This document shows positions 16,332 through 25,600 of a stretch of 64,000 nucleotides of DNA, piece by piece. This DNA comes from Phycisphaerales bacterium (GTDB taxonomy: Bacteria; Planctomycetota; Phycisphaerae; UBA1845). How positions within the stretch are numbered: the first letter of the stretch is position 1; the number at the start of each line of letters is the position of its first letter. The translations under genes were made by a program, and so were the position numbers. The DNA is taken from NCBI GenBank assembly GCA_020639095.1, contig JACKHH010000005.1, positions 88,376 through 152,375 of the forward strand. Reading direction: 5' to 3'. The notes beneath the pieces were generated by a model that had not been told where the DNA came from, searched no databases, and saw only the letters and a program-made list of their open reading frames with translations.

Positions 16332-16701
16332 GTGAGGCTTGTTGGTTAGGCTTGAGGCTTGAGACCTGAGGCTTGAGGAGAAGGGTACGCGTCACCGCGG
16401 GTGGACTGACAAGCTCTGCTTGTCAGTGGGACGTAGAACGAGTGGCGTCAATCGTAGAGTCCATGGACAAGCAAAGCTTGTCCATGCCACCCGACCAATA
16501 CAAATGCGCAATGAGAAGAGAATCAGAACCCCGGGCGCCAAGCCCGGAGCAAATAGCAGGAAATCTCAAGGCAACAAGAAGACGCGCCGACCGCCATCCC
16601 TACAAGCCTCAAGCCTCAAGCCTCAAGCCTCAAGCCTCAAGCCTCAAGCCTCAAGCCTCAAGCCTCAAGCCTCAAGCTTCAAGCCTCAGACCTCAAGCCT
16701 C
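16332..16701. repeat. Composite repeat, copy A, with CCTCAAG array
   Basis: Left end: degenerate GGCTTGAG units (16332-16378). Middle: a 94-bp GGGTGGAC...GCCACCC unit with hairpins ACTGACAAGC-TCT-GCTTGTCAGT and CATGGACAAGC-AAA-GCTTGTCCATG, then the hairpin with ATCAGAACCCC lead and GCCAA loop (16522-16550). Right end: about 14 tandem copies of the heptamer CCTCAAG (16603-16701). The order and much of the sequence recur at 18547-18808. The array contains the stop of the VanZ-like gene. Confidence 0.8.
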
Positions 16702-17140
16702 GCCCCCCCCGGCGACGCAGTGTCACCACCGCAAGCACAACGCCCGCCCCCAGCGCATCCGCCACGAAGTCCTCAATGTCGCGATGCCTGCCCGACAGCG
16801 GTTGCAGTATCTCCGTCAGCGCGCCAAAGGCCGCGAAGATCGCCCACCAGCGCAGCGCCCACGCGCGCGTACACGTCTCACCCGCCGACCGCCGCGCGAG
16901 CGCGCCCAAGTACGCAAGGATCGCAAACGTCGTAAAGTGAACAACCAGGCCCTTTTTCGAAATGACAATCGGTGGACGCGGCACCTTCGGCGAGAGCAGC
17001 AATCCCGTCAGCGTGACCCAGTACACCGCCCACGCCGCGACGATCAGGCGATGCCAGCGAATCAACAACGGCTGGTGACCAACATCGGGCGAGTCAGTCA
17101 CGCCGCGCTCCGCTCGTGGCTGGTTCTTCCTCGTAGACAA
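16679..17140 (-). CDS. VanZ-like membrane protein
   Basis: This 153-residue protein has about four hydrophobic segments and the VanZ-like core: GLVVHFTTFAILAYLGALAR then FGALTEILQPLSGRHRDIEDFVADALGAGVVLAVV. The pattern of a charged His early and E-x-x-Q...R-x-x-x-x-D-x-x-A-N/D late is shared with VanZ, whose cellular role in most bacteria is unknown. The start at 17140 overlaps the end of the ParA-like gene by 47 bases; a later start is possible. The final residues GLRSEA and the stop are encoded by the CCTCAAG repeat array, so the original C-terminus was probably altered by the repeat. Confidence 0.75.
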   Translation of the reverse strand: MSTRKNQPRAERGVTDSPDVGHQPLLIRWHRLIVAAWAVYWVTLTGLLLSPKVPRPPIVISKKGLVVHFTTFAILAYLGALARRSAGETCTRAWALRWWAIFAAFGALTEILQPLSGRHRDIEDFVADALGAGVVLAVVTLRRRGGRGLRSEA

Positions 17141-18347
17141 TTGGGATGGAGCGCTTCACCGGTGCGGGCGATGCATGCGCCGGTGCGGGCGTCGGAGCGG
17201 GTTGCACCGGCTCAGCCGCTTCAATTGGTGCGGGCGCTTCGTGTTCTTCTTCGATCGCGGGTTCCGAAGTGGCCGCGACTTCTTCTACCACTTCGTCCAC
17301 TTCCGCGATCGCCTCGGCTGGTTCCGGAGTGCCAGATTCTGTCACATCATCCGGACCGAGCGCAACGCGATCACCGGCATCGAACACCGGTGTCGTATCA
17401 GCCGGCGGTTCACTTGCTTCCGCGACAACCTCCGGCTCCTGATCCGGAGAAGTAACCTCGGCAACTTCTTCTGCCGGGGGCTCAGCTTCCGTGATCGCTT
17501 CATCCGCACCAGCGGCAGCCACCGGCCGCTTTGCCGGCGTGGCGGCGAAGACCACTTCCGCATCAACGCCAAGCACCTCAGCCGTCAGTGACGCATAATC
17601 AATCGCGCCGTTGCTTCGCGGTGCGTACTCCGCGATGGTCATGCCGTGACTCGGGCACTCCGCCAGCTTGATGTTGCGGCGGATGATCGTGTCGAACACC
17701 TTGGCATTCGCCCAAGGCGCATCGGTTCCACGCGACTCGTCGAGAAACGCAGCCAGATCGGCCGACACTTCGCCTGCGAGCCGCGTACCGGCTTCGTACA
17801 TGCAGAGGATGATACCGGTCAGCGATAGTTCACCGTTGATCCGATCCTTCACCAGCCGGATCGTTTCCAGCAACTTGCCCACGCCCTGGAGCGCAAGGAA
17901 GTGCGGCTGCATCGGCACGAAAACCTCGTTCATCGCCGCCAGCCCGTTGATCGTGAGCACGCCGAGCGACGGCGGGCAGTCGATCAGGATGTAGTCGTAC
18001 GCGTCGCCGTGTGCCCGCAACGCGTCGCGGAGAATCACCTCGCGACCCATTACGCTCACAAGTTCCATCTCAGCCGCCGCCAGGTCAATGTGCGAACACA
18101 CCAGCGTGAGATTTTCGCGCGCCTCAACGGCAGCGTCGGCGATGGGCACGTTGTCGGTGAGCACGTCGTAAATGCTGGGCCGGTCGGAGTCCGGTTCGAA
18201 GCCCAGGTGCATGGTGAGGTTGGCTTGCGGATCGAGGTCGATGAGCAGGCACTTCTTGCCGGTGGCTGCGAGGGCAGCCCCCACGTTGCAGCAAGAGGTC
18301 GTCTTACCCACGCCGCCTTTTTGATTGATGATCGCGATTCGTCGCAT
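17094..18347 (-). CDS. ParA-family ATPase with long acidic tail
   Basis: This 417-residue protein has the deviant Walker A INQKGGVGKTTSCCNVGAALA (residues 7-28), Walker A' LLIDLDPQANLTMHLG and Walker B ILIDCPPSLGVLTINGLAAM. It is a ParA/Soj-type ATPase of chromosome or cargo partitioning. After about residue 265 comes a tail of about 150 residues rich in Ala, Pro and Glu, probably disordered, and unusual for Soj. No parB gene or parS-like site is seen in the window. The neighbour is a VanZ-like gene. Positioning of a cellular cargo other than the chromosome is possible. Confidence 0.85.
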   Translation of the reverse strand: MRRIAIINQKGGVGKTTSCCNVGAALAATGKKCLLIDLDPQANLTMHLGFEPDSDRPSIYDVLTDNVPIADAAVEARENLTLVCSHIDLAAAEMELVSVMGREVILRDALRAHGDAYDYILIDCPPSLGVLTINGLAAMNEVFVPMQPHFLALQGVGKLLETIRLVKDRINGELSLTGIILCMYEAGTRLAGEVSADLAAFLDESRGTDAPWANAKVFDTIIRRNIKLAECPSHGMTIAEYAPRSNGAIDYASLTAEVLGVDAEVVFAATPAKRPVAAAGADEAITEAEPPAEEVAEVTSPDQEPEVVAEASEPPADTTPVFDAGDRVALGPDDVTESGTPEPAEAIAEVDEVVEEVAATSEPAIEEEHEAPAPIEAAEPVQPAPTPAPAHASPAPVKRSIPIVYEEEPATSGARRD

Positions 18348-18546
18348 CGGTCATCCCTTACCGATTCGGGGCAGGATTTCCCAGCAGCCGGAGGGTGTCC
18401 GTAATCGAATCGACCGTCGCCGGAGATTTCGCCCAAGCTGCCTATTCTGCGAGGATCATATCGCACGCAGGCGACGAGGTGAAGGAGGAATTCGCAAGCA
18501 AGGTGCGGGGTTGTGAGTTTTGATGGTAAGACGTGCCGTGAAGGCG

Positions 18547-18808
18547 TGAGGCTTGAGACCCGAGGCTTGAGAAGTAAGAGACGCGCTGTCGCGGGCGGCA
18601 CTGACAAGCTCTGCTTGTCAGTGGGGCGAAGAACGAGTGGCGTCATGTGTTGAGTCCATGGACAAGCAAAGCGCGTCCATGCCACCCGAGCTATTCGACT
18701 ATTGCGTTGGGAGGAGAATCAGAACCCCGGGCGCCAAGCCCGGGGCAATTGGCACGAAACCTCAAGGCGAAGTGAAGACGCACTGACCACAACCTACAAG
18801 CCTCAAGC
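18547..18808. repeat. Composite repeat, copy B
   Basis: A second copy of the composite at 16332-16701: GGCTTGAG units, then GGGCGGCACTGACAAGC-TCT-GCTTGTCAG, AAGAACGAGTGGCGTCA, CATGGACAAGC, GCCACCC (18687), the ATCAGAACCCC hairpin (18718-18746), AGACGCACTGACC and closing CAAGCCTCAAGCCTAC. It differs from copy A by scattered substitutions and has only two heptamers on the right. With copy A it brackets the VanZ and ParA genes. No gene is seen in 18348-18808. Confidence 0.8.
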
Positions 18809-19072
18809 CTACAACGTCAGAAGCGCATCGATCAGATCTTCGTCCTCGATGCCCAGGTCGTGATATGCCGCACGCTTCTCGTCTTCGGAGAGCGTATCAT
18901 CGGCTGCGATGGCTTCGAGATCGTCCAGCACATAGATCTGCCCGTTCTCGCCGGTCTCGGCATTGTCGAAGTCCGGGTTGCGGGCGGTGAATACACCGCA
19001 GCCAGTCGGCAGCAGAGCGAGCCCGCCAAGGAGGCAAAGGGTGGCCAGTCGATTCCAGGTCATGGGCTTCAT
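18809..19072 (-). CDS. Small lipoprotein, unknown function
   Basis: This 87-residue protein begins MKPMTWNRLATLCLLGGLALLPTGCG, a lipoprotein-type signal with Cys as the likely lipidated residue (the -3 position is Pro, less usual). The mature part is acidic, with ENGQIYVLDDLEAIAADDTLSEDEKRAAYHDLGIEDEDLIDALL. I do not recognise the family. The stop codon falls at the very edge of composite repeat B. Confidence 0.6.
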   Translation of the reverse strand: MKPMTWNRLATLCLLGGLALLPTGCGVFTARNPDFDNAETGENGQIYVLDDLEAIAADDTLSEDEKRAAYHDLGIEDEDLIDALLTL

Positions 19073-19140
19073 GCTCAATAGTATCGTCAATTCAGAGTCC
19101 AGCCGCCACACCGCCGGGGATCGGCAATAGGGGGCACTGC

Positions 19141-19219
19141 GGGTGGCACGGTCTTGCGCAGCAAGGCCGTGGTCCGTTCCCGGTCGCCCATGGCCGGACT
19201 TCGCCAGACCATGCCACCC
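19141..19219. repeat. GGGTGGC-bounded structured repeat, 79 bp
   Basis: The ends GGGTGGCACGGTCT and AGACCATGCCACCC form an imperfect inverted repeat. Inside are hairpins CACGGTCTTGC-GCA-GCAAGGCCGTG and CATGGCCGGACTTC. The length of 79 bp equals that of the copies at 41949 and 44028. Confidence 0.7.
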
Positions 19220-19268
19220 CGACCGCGGAGACAGCGAGGCCGCAGGGTTTTTCCGCACAATCGGCTGC

Positions 19269-20003
19269 TCAATCCCAGATCAGCAGCCAAGCCCGCAGCC
19301 CAGTCGGTATGCCGCCGGCCTGGGCGATGGTCGCGTCATCGGCTTCGATGGCTCCGTCCGTTTGCAGGATGGCTGCCAAGCCTTCGACGTCGTCCCGGGG
19401 CCGGTCCGTCACCACGATCGCCGCGGTGGCGGCCGGCTCGGTGTCCTCGTCGGCGATCTGGAGCAGGATGCGGGTCCGCCCGTCAGCCGTCCACGTGCTG
19501 AACAACCCGCGATAGAAGTCCAGCGGCGGGTGGGGCATCACGTTCGGCGCGATGCAGTACGCGTCGTCCGCGTCTGCCAGGAAGGCGTCCCAAGCGACCG
19601 ACCCGCTGCCCTGCGATGCCGACCGGCCATAGAGTTCGATCATCCGGTGATAGAGCTGCGAAATCCGCCCGACCCAGCCCGTGGCCATCTCGCCGACGGT
19701 CACGCTCACCACGCGGCCATCAGCCAGGCGCAACTCGGACACCGCCTGCCCCTCGCCGTGCACGCTCGAACAATGCACCACGTCGCCCCAGCGAATGCGC
19801 TCAAACCCGTCCGCACGCCGAACGATCAGCGACACCGGCGTGAAGAAGTACGTGCCCTTGTAGATGCCATAAACCAATTCCCCATCCACAAGCGGAACCA
19901 CTTCAGGCCGACACCCATCGGCAAACCGAGCACAATCCGAGTCCGGCCTCTCCCGCAACTCGCGAGCGAACAACTGCAAGATCAATCCCTTTGCATCCGG
20001 CAT
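19269..20003 (-). CDS. Conserved hypothetical protein
   Basis: This 244-residue protein has neither a signal peptide nor a clear membrane segment. It contains mixed beta-rich text such as GELVYGIYKGTYFFTPVSLIVRRADGFERIRWGDVVHCSSVHGEG and a later SLFSTWTADG-like region with repeated acidic residues. I do not recognise a domain. The codon use is like that of surrounding genes, which supports it being real. It lies between a structured repeat and the hairpin-rich gap before the PEP-CTERM pair. Confidence 0.6.
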   Translation of the reverse strand: MPDAKGLILQLFARELRERPDSDCARFADGCRPEVVPLVDGELVYGIYKGTYFFTPVSLIVRRADGFERIRWGDVVHCSSVHGEGQAVSELRLADGRVVSVTVGEMATGWVGRISQLYHRMIELYGRSASQGSGSVAWDAFLADADDAYCIAPNVMPHPPLDFYRGLFSTWTADGRTRILLQIADEDTEPAATAAIVVTDRPRDDVEGLAAILQTDGAIEADDATIAQAGGIPTGLRAWLLIWD

Positions 20004-20630
20004 GGCTTATCCCTCTGCGGAATCCGGCGTAGCAAGAAACCCAAATGCGATTGTACCCACGATCGTGGCAATGCAACCTCTCCCGCCAGGTAAAATCCAC
20101 ATCACGAGGCCGGGGGTGCGACAGCACCCGCTTTCCGCGCAGCGGCCTAGGCCGGGGCTTCAGCCCCGGTGAAGCGCTATCCATCAAAGCCTGTGCCCCG
20201 CCGTAGGCGGCGAGGCGGCGGGGGCAGGAGAGGCAGGCAGGCCGCACCCAACCGGCAAACGCCCGGCCTAGGCCTGCGCGGTACAGGATCGACGGCTGTT
20301 CGTTTGGGATTTGCCACTACAGCATCACGAAGCCGAGTCGAGTTCGACGAAATCGGCGTCAGCGAAACCCGCACGTGATGGGCGAATTACCAAACACTGA
20401 CGGCGGCCCCCAATCGGAGCCGGAGGCATTTCGTAAAGATACGCCTATGCATGGAATCACCCAATGAGAGTAGTCTTGTGACGCGCGAATAGTGTATAAT
20501 CCACGCAAGAAGCGGTGGTTGGCCGACAGTAGCACACCACATACTTCGCGTGCGTAATGGGAAAACTCCATTACGTTGCGCGTCCAGGCCGATTCATCCG
20601 GCGAGTCGCAGCGCCGGTGGAGGATCGAAC
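20004..20630. other. Gene-free gap with TTCA-loop hairpins
   Basis: No gene is seen. At 20145-20180 are CGGCCTAGGCC and GGGGC-TTCA-GCCCC followed by GGTGAAGCG; CGGCCTAGGCC recurs near 20270. A TATAAT at 20495-20500 is a candidate -10 element for the PEP-CTERM gene that follows, without a convincing -35. Confidence 0.5.
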
Positions 20631-21263
20631 GTGAGCAAGCCGCATCGGTGGCCAATCCAAAGCGTTGCCGCAATCCTCATCCTCACGGCGATCACTACGC
20701 CCGCAGCGGGGACCGTTCTGACTATTGAATTCGACGGAGTCATTGATTTCGTTGAGGATACACTGCCGTTCAGCGATACCATCGGGATCGGGACGCCGTT
20801 CGAGGGTAGCTACAGCTACGATTCGGATACTCCGGACAACTTCCCTAACGACCCAACCGCCGGTGGGTATTCATTTCCGAATTCTAGTATGTCATTCAAG
20901 ATTGGAGATCTTGCATTCTCTACTCCCGATTTGAGAATGACGATTTGGGATATTTCACTATTCGATGTCTACGAGGTGTCGAATAGCTCGCCGTTCAGTG
21001 CTCACGGCGTCGACTGGGGATTGGCAAGGATCACCCTGCGAGACGACACCGGTACGGCGCTTGCAAGCGATGCCTTACCTGTCAACGCGCCCGACCTGGA
21101 AGACTTTGATTTCGCTAGAGCCTTGCTGCTACGCCGTATCGATCAACGCGAGTCGTCGATCAAGGGAACGGTTACATCGATAAGGCTGGTCCCTGAGCCC
21201 GGTACGCTAACATTTCTCGCTACGGGCTTGTTTCTCTGTGCGCATCGTCGAACATCGCGATAA
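20631..21263 (+). CDS. PEP-CTERM sorted exported protein, copy 1
   Basis: This 210-residue protein has an N-terminal signal peptide (hydrophobic SVAAILILTAITTPAAG) and the PEP-CTERM tail VPEPGTLTFLATGLFLCAHRR: Pro-Glu-Pro, a hydrophobic helix and basic end that direct processing by an exosortase. The GTG at 20631 is chosen because GGAGGA lies about 8 bases upstream and because it gives exactly the same length as its paralogue at 21592. The middle is beta-rich with IEFDGVIDFVEDTLPFSD and SYSYDSDTPDNFPNDPTAGGYSFPN. The likely location is the cell envelope or matrix; the function is unknown. Confidence 0.85.
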   Translation: MSKPHRWPIQSVAAILILTAITTPAAGTVLTIEFDGVIDFVEDTLPFSDTIGIGTPFEGSYSYDSDTPDNFPNDPTAGGYSFPNSSMSFKIGDLAFSTPDLRMTIWDISLFDVYEVSNSSPFSAHGVDWGLARITLRDDTGTALASDALPVNAPDLEDFDFARALLLRRIDQRESSIKGTVTSIRLVPEPGTLTFLATGLFLCAHRRTSR

Positions 21264-21591
21264 ACCAAGCACCAGACCTTGGTCCGATGGTCGTATGTTT
21301 GCATACGAAAACGGGGCAGATACGTTGTTGCAGGCCCCGAATCATCCAGGGTTTTACCGCACCAACTCGAGCATTGACCTTCGTTATTTCGGGCCGAAGG
21401 AAAAAGGGGATGCGCCTTCGTCATCGCAGGTGTGTATAATTGTCACAGGCGGAAGCGGCGATTTAGCGATTGATTTCTACATGCTCCAACGCTCGCGCGA
21501 TGAGAATGAACCAGCGGTTGTCATGGAGGCAAACGCGACGTTTGCGGTTCAGGATTGATAATCGGCAGACGGAATCGGTTGGGCAATACTC
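21264..21591. other. Gap between duplicated PEP-CTERM genes
   Basis: About the first 60 bases resemble the sequence just after the second paralogue (CCAAGCACCAGACCTTGGTCC against CCAAGAGCCGGACCATGGTCC), so the duplication extends past the stop codon. A TATAAT lies at 21435-21440. No convincing gene is seen. Confidence 0.5.
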
Positions 21592-22224
21592 ATGTGGCGC
21601 AGATTGAAGGCACAACCCACCATTACTCTCGCTGTAGCTTTCGCCCTCGGGCCCGGCGTTGCCCGCGCAGCGGGGGACCTAGTCGCCGTTAGATTCGACG
21701 GTGTCTTGGATTATGTCGAGGATGGGTTGCCTTTTAGTGATGACCTGGCGCCGGGTATGCTGTTCACCGGTAGATATAGCTACGATTCGGGCGTGGCAGA
21801 CAATGCCCCAGAAAACGGGTCAGTCGGTGGATATAGTTTCCCCAATCGCGCAATGTCGGTGACGGTCGGTCCGATGGATTTTGCGACGGAAGATTTGGCG
21901 ATTGGAATCACTAACCATTCCGTATTGGACAATTACTCGGCGGGGAATGAATCTGATTTCGTCGCAAACGGCCTCTTGTGGCATGTAATGGCGATTACGC
22001 TTCGTGACACGACCGCGACAGCGTTTTCCAGCGATGCGCTGCCCGTCGGCCCACCCAATCTCGACGACTTCGAGTTCGCCCGAATCTTCTTCCTTTTGCA
22101 GCCCAATCGCCTTTCCCCATCGGTGACGGGACAGCTTACATCGATAAGGTTGGTCCCTGAGCCAGGGACGCTATCGTTGCTCGTTGCGGGCTTGTTTCTC
22201 TGCGCGCATCGCCGAACACTGTGA
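21592..22224 (+). CDS. PEP-CTERM sorted exported protein, copy 2
   Basis: This 210-residue paralogue of the preceding gene shares VRFDGVLDYVEDGLPFSDD, YSYDSGVADNAPENGSVGGY, SDALPVGPPNLDDFEFAR and the near-identical tail TSIRLVPEPGTLSLLVAGLF with a basic end. The signal peptide is in the first 27 residues. It arose by tandem duplication and has since diverged at many positions, so both copies seem to be maintained. The role is unknown; exosortase-dependent anchoring or release is expected from the tail. Confidence 0.85.
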   Translation: MWRRLKAQPTITLAVAFALGPGVARAAGDLVAVRFDGVLDYVEDGLPFSDDLAPGMLFTGRYSYDSGVADNAPENGSVGGYSFPNRAMSVTVGPMDFATEDLAIGITNHSVLDNYSAGNESDFVANGLLWHVMAITLRDTTATAFSSDALPVGPPNLDDFEFARIFFLLQPNRLSPSVTGQLTSIRLVPEPGTLSLLVAGLFLCAHRRTL

Positions 22225-22611
22225 TGGCCCAAGAGCCGGACCATGGTCCCACGATCGCCTGCTCAACTTCGAAGGGACGGGGCACCCATCGACAATATGG
22301 CCGGCGCGCCGCGTGTTGACGGTCGTCAACGGAGCGTTGTGTTTTCCCTATGACCGCGCTGCGGCGTTGTTTTATTCACAGGGCTGCCTCAGAAGTTTCC
22401 ACAGGTGACCTTGGGTTTCCGGAAGCACCTTGCGCATTAACGCGGTGATATCAGCGGATTTGCGTTGCATCTTGTTCGCGTTGCGGCTACTTTCTATTGG
22501 TTCGGCTGAGTTTCGCTCAGTCCCATAAACCCCGCCTTTGCAGTGCTGCCAGCGGGCTTGCACCAGCCAGGGATTGGCTGTTTACTTGCGTAACAGGAGG
22601 TTACAACGCCC
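22225..22611. other. Gene-free gap upstream of smc
   Basis: No gene is seen. A TTATTCACA (22372-22380) and a TTTCCACAGG nearby resemble DnaA boxes but are only two. AGGAGG at 22595-22600 serves smc. Confidence 0.5.
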
Positions 22612-25600
22612 GTGATTCTTAAACGCGTGGCCATGTCCGGTTTCAAGAGCTTCGCCGACCGGGTCGAATTCGAGTTCGCCCCGGGGGTGACGTGTATCGT
22701 CGGCCCCAACGGCTGCGGTAAGAGCAACGTCGTCGACGCATTCAAGTGGGTCCTCGGCGAGCAGTCCGCCCGTTCCCTCCGAGGGCGGCAGATGCTGGAC
22801 ATGATCTTCAACGGCTCGTCGGCTCGGAAGAGCGCCGGCATGGCTCAGGTCGACCTGATCTTCGGCAACGAGGACCGTACCCTGCCCATCGATCGTGACG
22901 AGGTCTCGATCACACGCAAGCTCTTCCGCAGCGGCGAAAGCGAGTACATGGTTTGTGGCGAACCCTCCCGCCTCAAGGACATCCGCGAGATGTTCATGGA
23001 TACCGGCGTGGGCACCACCGCGTACGCCGTCATCGAGCAGGGCAAGGTCGAAGGCCTGCTGCACTCGTCGCCGACCGAGCGGCGGGTGATCTTTGAAGAG
23101 GCGGCTGGTATCAGTAAGTACCGCGCCCGCAAGAAAGAGGCTGAACGCAAGCTGGGCCGCACCGAGCAGAACCTGCTCCGCCTTGCGGACATCGTCGAGG
23201 AAGTCGAGAAGCGTCTCCGCAGCGTCAAGCTCCAAGCCGGTAAGGCCCGCAACTTCCAGGAATACGATCAGCGTCTCCGCGAGCTGCGCGCCAGCTTCGC
23301 GATGGCTGAGTATCACCGCTTTTCACAGGCCCTCGTCTCCGTTCAGAAGTTGGTCGACGAAGCCAACGACGAAGGTTCGCGTCTGCGTACCACCATCGAT
23401 CAGAACGAAGCAAAAGCGGCTGAGTTTCTGGGGCAGTCCGACGCACTCTCCGAAGAGATCGCCGCCTGCGACAACCGGCTGGTGAATGTGCGGTCGGAGG
23501 TGTCCGCCAACGAGGAACGCGTAGAAGCCGCCAACAAGCGTATCGAAGAGCAGCAGGCGGCGCTCCAGCGCGCTCAGCAGCGTTTGACGGCTGATGAGGA
23601 GCGAAGTCGCGAGCAGCACGCCGAACTCGACGAGGTTCAGGAGCACGCGCACGCGTTGCAGGAAGAAACGCACGCGCAGAACAGCGTCATCGACGAACTC
23701 ACCGGCAAGGAGCAAACGCTCAACCGCAACCTCACGCAGTCGCAAGCGGTTCTCGAAGACGAAAAAGCCGGTATCTTCGACCTGCTTCGCCGCACCTCGC
23801 AACTGCACAACGAAATCACCAGCCTGGCCCAGCATTCGGAAAACCTCAGCGATCAGAAGGGTCGCCTGAGCGAGCGCGATGCCGCGATCTCCACCGAACT
23901 GGAGCAGATCATTACGCGTCGCAGCGCGCTCGACGGCAAGCTGCGCGAGGTCGAGGACTTGATCGAACGCGACACGCAGCGGCTTGAGGAGAAGAAGGAA
24001 GCCGCCCGCATCGTCGACGCGGAACGGGCTGAATACACCGAGCAACTCGCGGAAGCGAAAGAAGCCCGCAGCGCGCTGATGAGCCGGCGGCAGGTCTTGC
24101 AGGATCTTCAGAAGCGCATGGACGGCGTCGGTGCCGGTGTGCGGCAGATCCTTGATCGCAAGCTGCTCACCGAAGGTGAAGCCGCCATGGAGGCGGTGTA
24201 CGGTCTGGTCGCGGACGCGTTCGAGACCGACGTGCCCCGTGCCCACATCGTGGAAGCCGCCATCGGCGATCACGACCAGCACCTTGTGGTGCGTGAGAGT
24301 GCAGCCTTCCTCGCGGATCCAGGTCTGCTGGCGAACCTGCCGGAGCGTACGACGATTCTGTGTCTCGATCGTCTGCCGCAATCCGAGCCGTGTGCGGACT
24401 TCAGCGATCAGCCTGGTTTTGTCGCACCGGCACAATCGTTCGTGCGTTACACCGAAACATTGGAGCCGCTCGCGCGGGCGCTCCTCGGCAAGACGATCGT
24501 GGTCGACACGCTGGCGAATGCGCTGGCGATGTCTGCTGTTGATCCCGGCGGGCATCGTTTCGTCACGCTTGATGGCGAAGTCGTCGAGCCGGATGGTCGC
24601 GTGCGCATCGGCCCGCCGCACAGCAGTGCCGGGCTGATCTCGCGTCGGACCGAGCTGCGCAGCATCGATGTGCAGCTTAGCGAACTCGGCGCGAGGATTG
24701 ACGAACTGGCTGACGCGTTGAATCGCAGCTCGGCTCAGAACCTGCACCTTGAGCAGGTGCAGCAGGAACTGCGTACCGCGATCTACGAACTGCACACCGC
24801 GCGGGTTGAGACGCGTGCCGCGTTACAGAGCATTGAGGAGTCGATCCGTCGGCTCACATCAGAGCAGCCGTTGATCGCCGGTGAGGTCGCGTCGATCGAG
24901 CAGGAGTTGGCGGAAGCGGCTGCCCGGTCGTCGCAGACGCAGACGTCGCTCGTCGAGCTTGAGCAGTCGAGCAAGGAACGCGAAGCCCACGTCGCATCGT
25001 TGCAGGAAGAGATCGCCGCGCTGGTGATTGAACGCGACGCGATCGCCGTGAAACTGACCGAAGCGCGGGTGGCTGCGGGCCAGTTGATGGAGAAGCGGGC
25101 CGCAGCGGCTGAGACGATCAACGCGCTGCGTCGCAGCATCCGAACGGCTGAGGAAGCGGTGGAAGCCGCTCAGCACGAGATCGAAGACTGCAAGGCGCGC
25201 ATTGAAGAGTCGACAGCGGCCATCGCGACCAGCAGGGAGCGGCTCGCGGAGTTGCAGGAAACGCTCACGCAGGTGGAGAATGAGGGCCGGGAACTGCGTC
25301 GCCGCCGCGAAGAGTTGCGCTCGGCGATGGAGGAACTCGCGTCGGCTACGCGTGAACTGCGTCGCAACCTGGGTGAGGCTGAGCAGCGGCTCCACGAGCA
25401 GCAGATGGCGCTTCAGGAGGCGAAGATTCACCGCGACGAGTTGATCGCCCGCGTTCGCGACGAACTCGAACTCGACCTTGCGCAGATGTACGAAAGCTAC
25501 GAGCACGCCGATCAGGATTGGCAGGCGGTCGAGGACGAGATCGCGGAACTGCGGCAAAAGATCCAGCGCTTGGGGAATATCAATCTCGACGCGATCACGG

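Noticed and set aside
16603..16701. CRISPR-like array
   Set aside because: The unit is a 7-base tandem without spacers and no cas genes are present.
21238..21558. 106-codon frame between the duplicated PEP-CTERM genes
   Set aside because: It starts inside the first gene, covers the duplicated 3' flank and a TATAAT, has no ribosome site and no counterpart after the second copy.
22372..22410. DnaA-box-like TTATTCACA and TTTCCACAGG upstream of smc (possible origin)
   Set aside because: Only one exact and one poor box, with no AT-rich unwinding region and no dnaA, dnaN or gyrB nearby.
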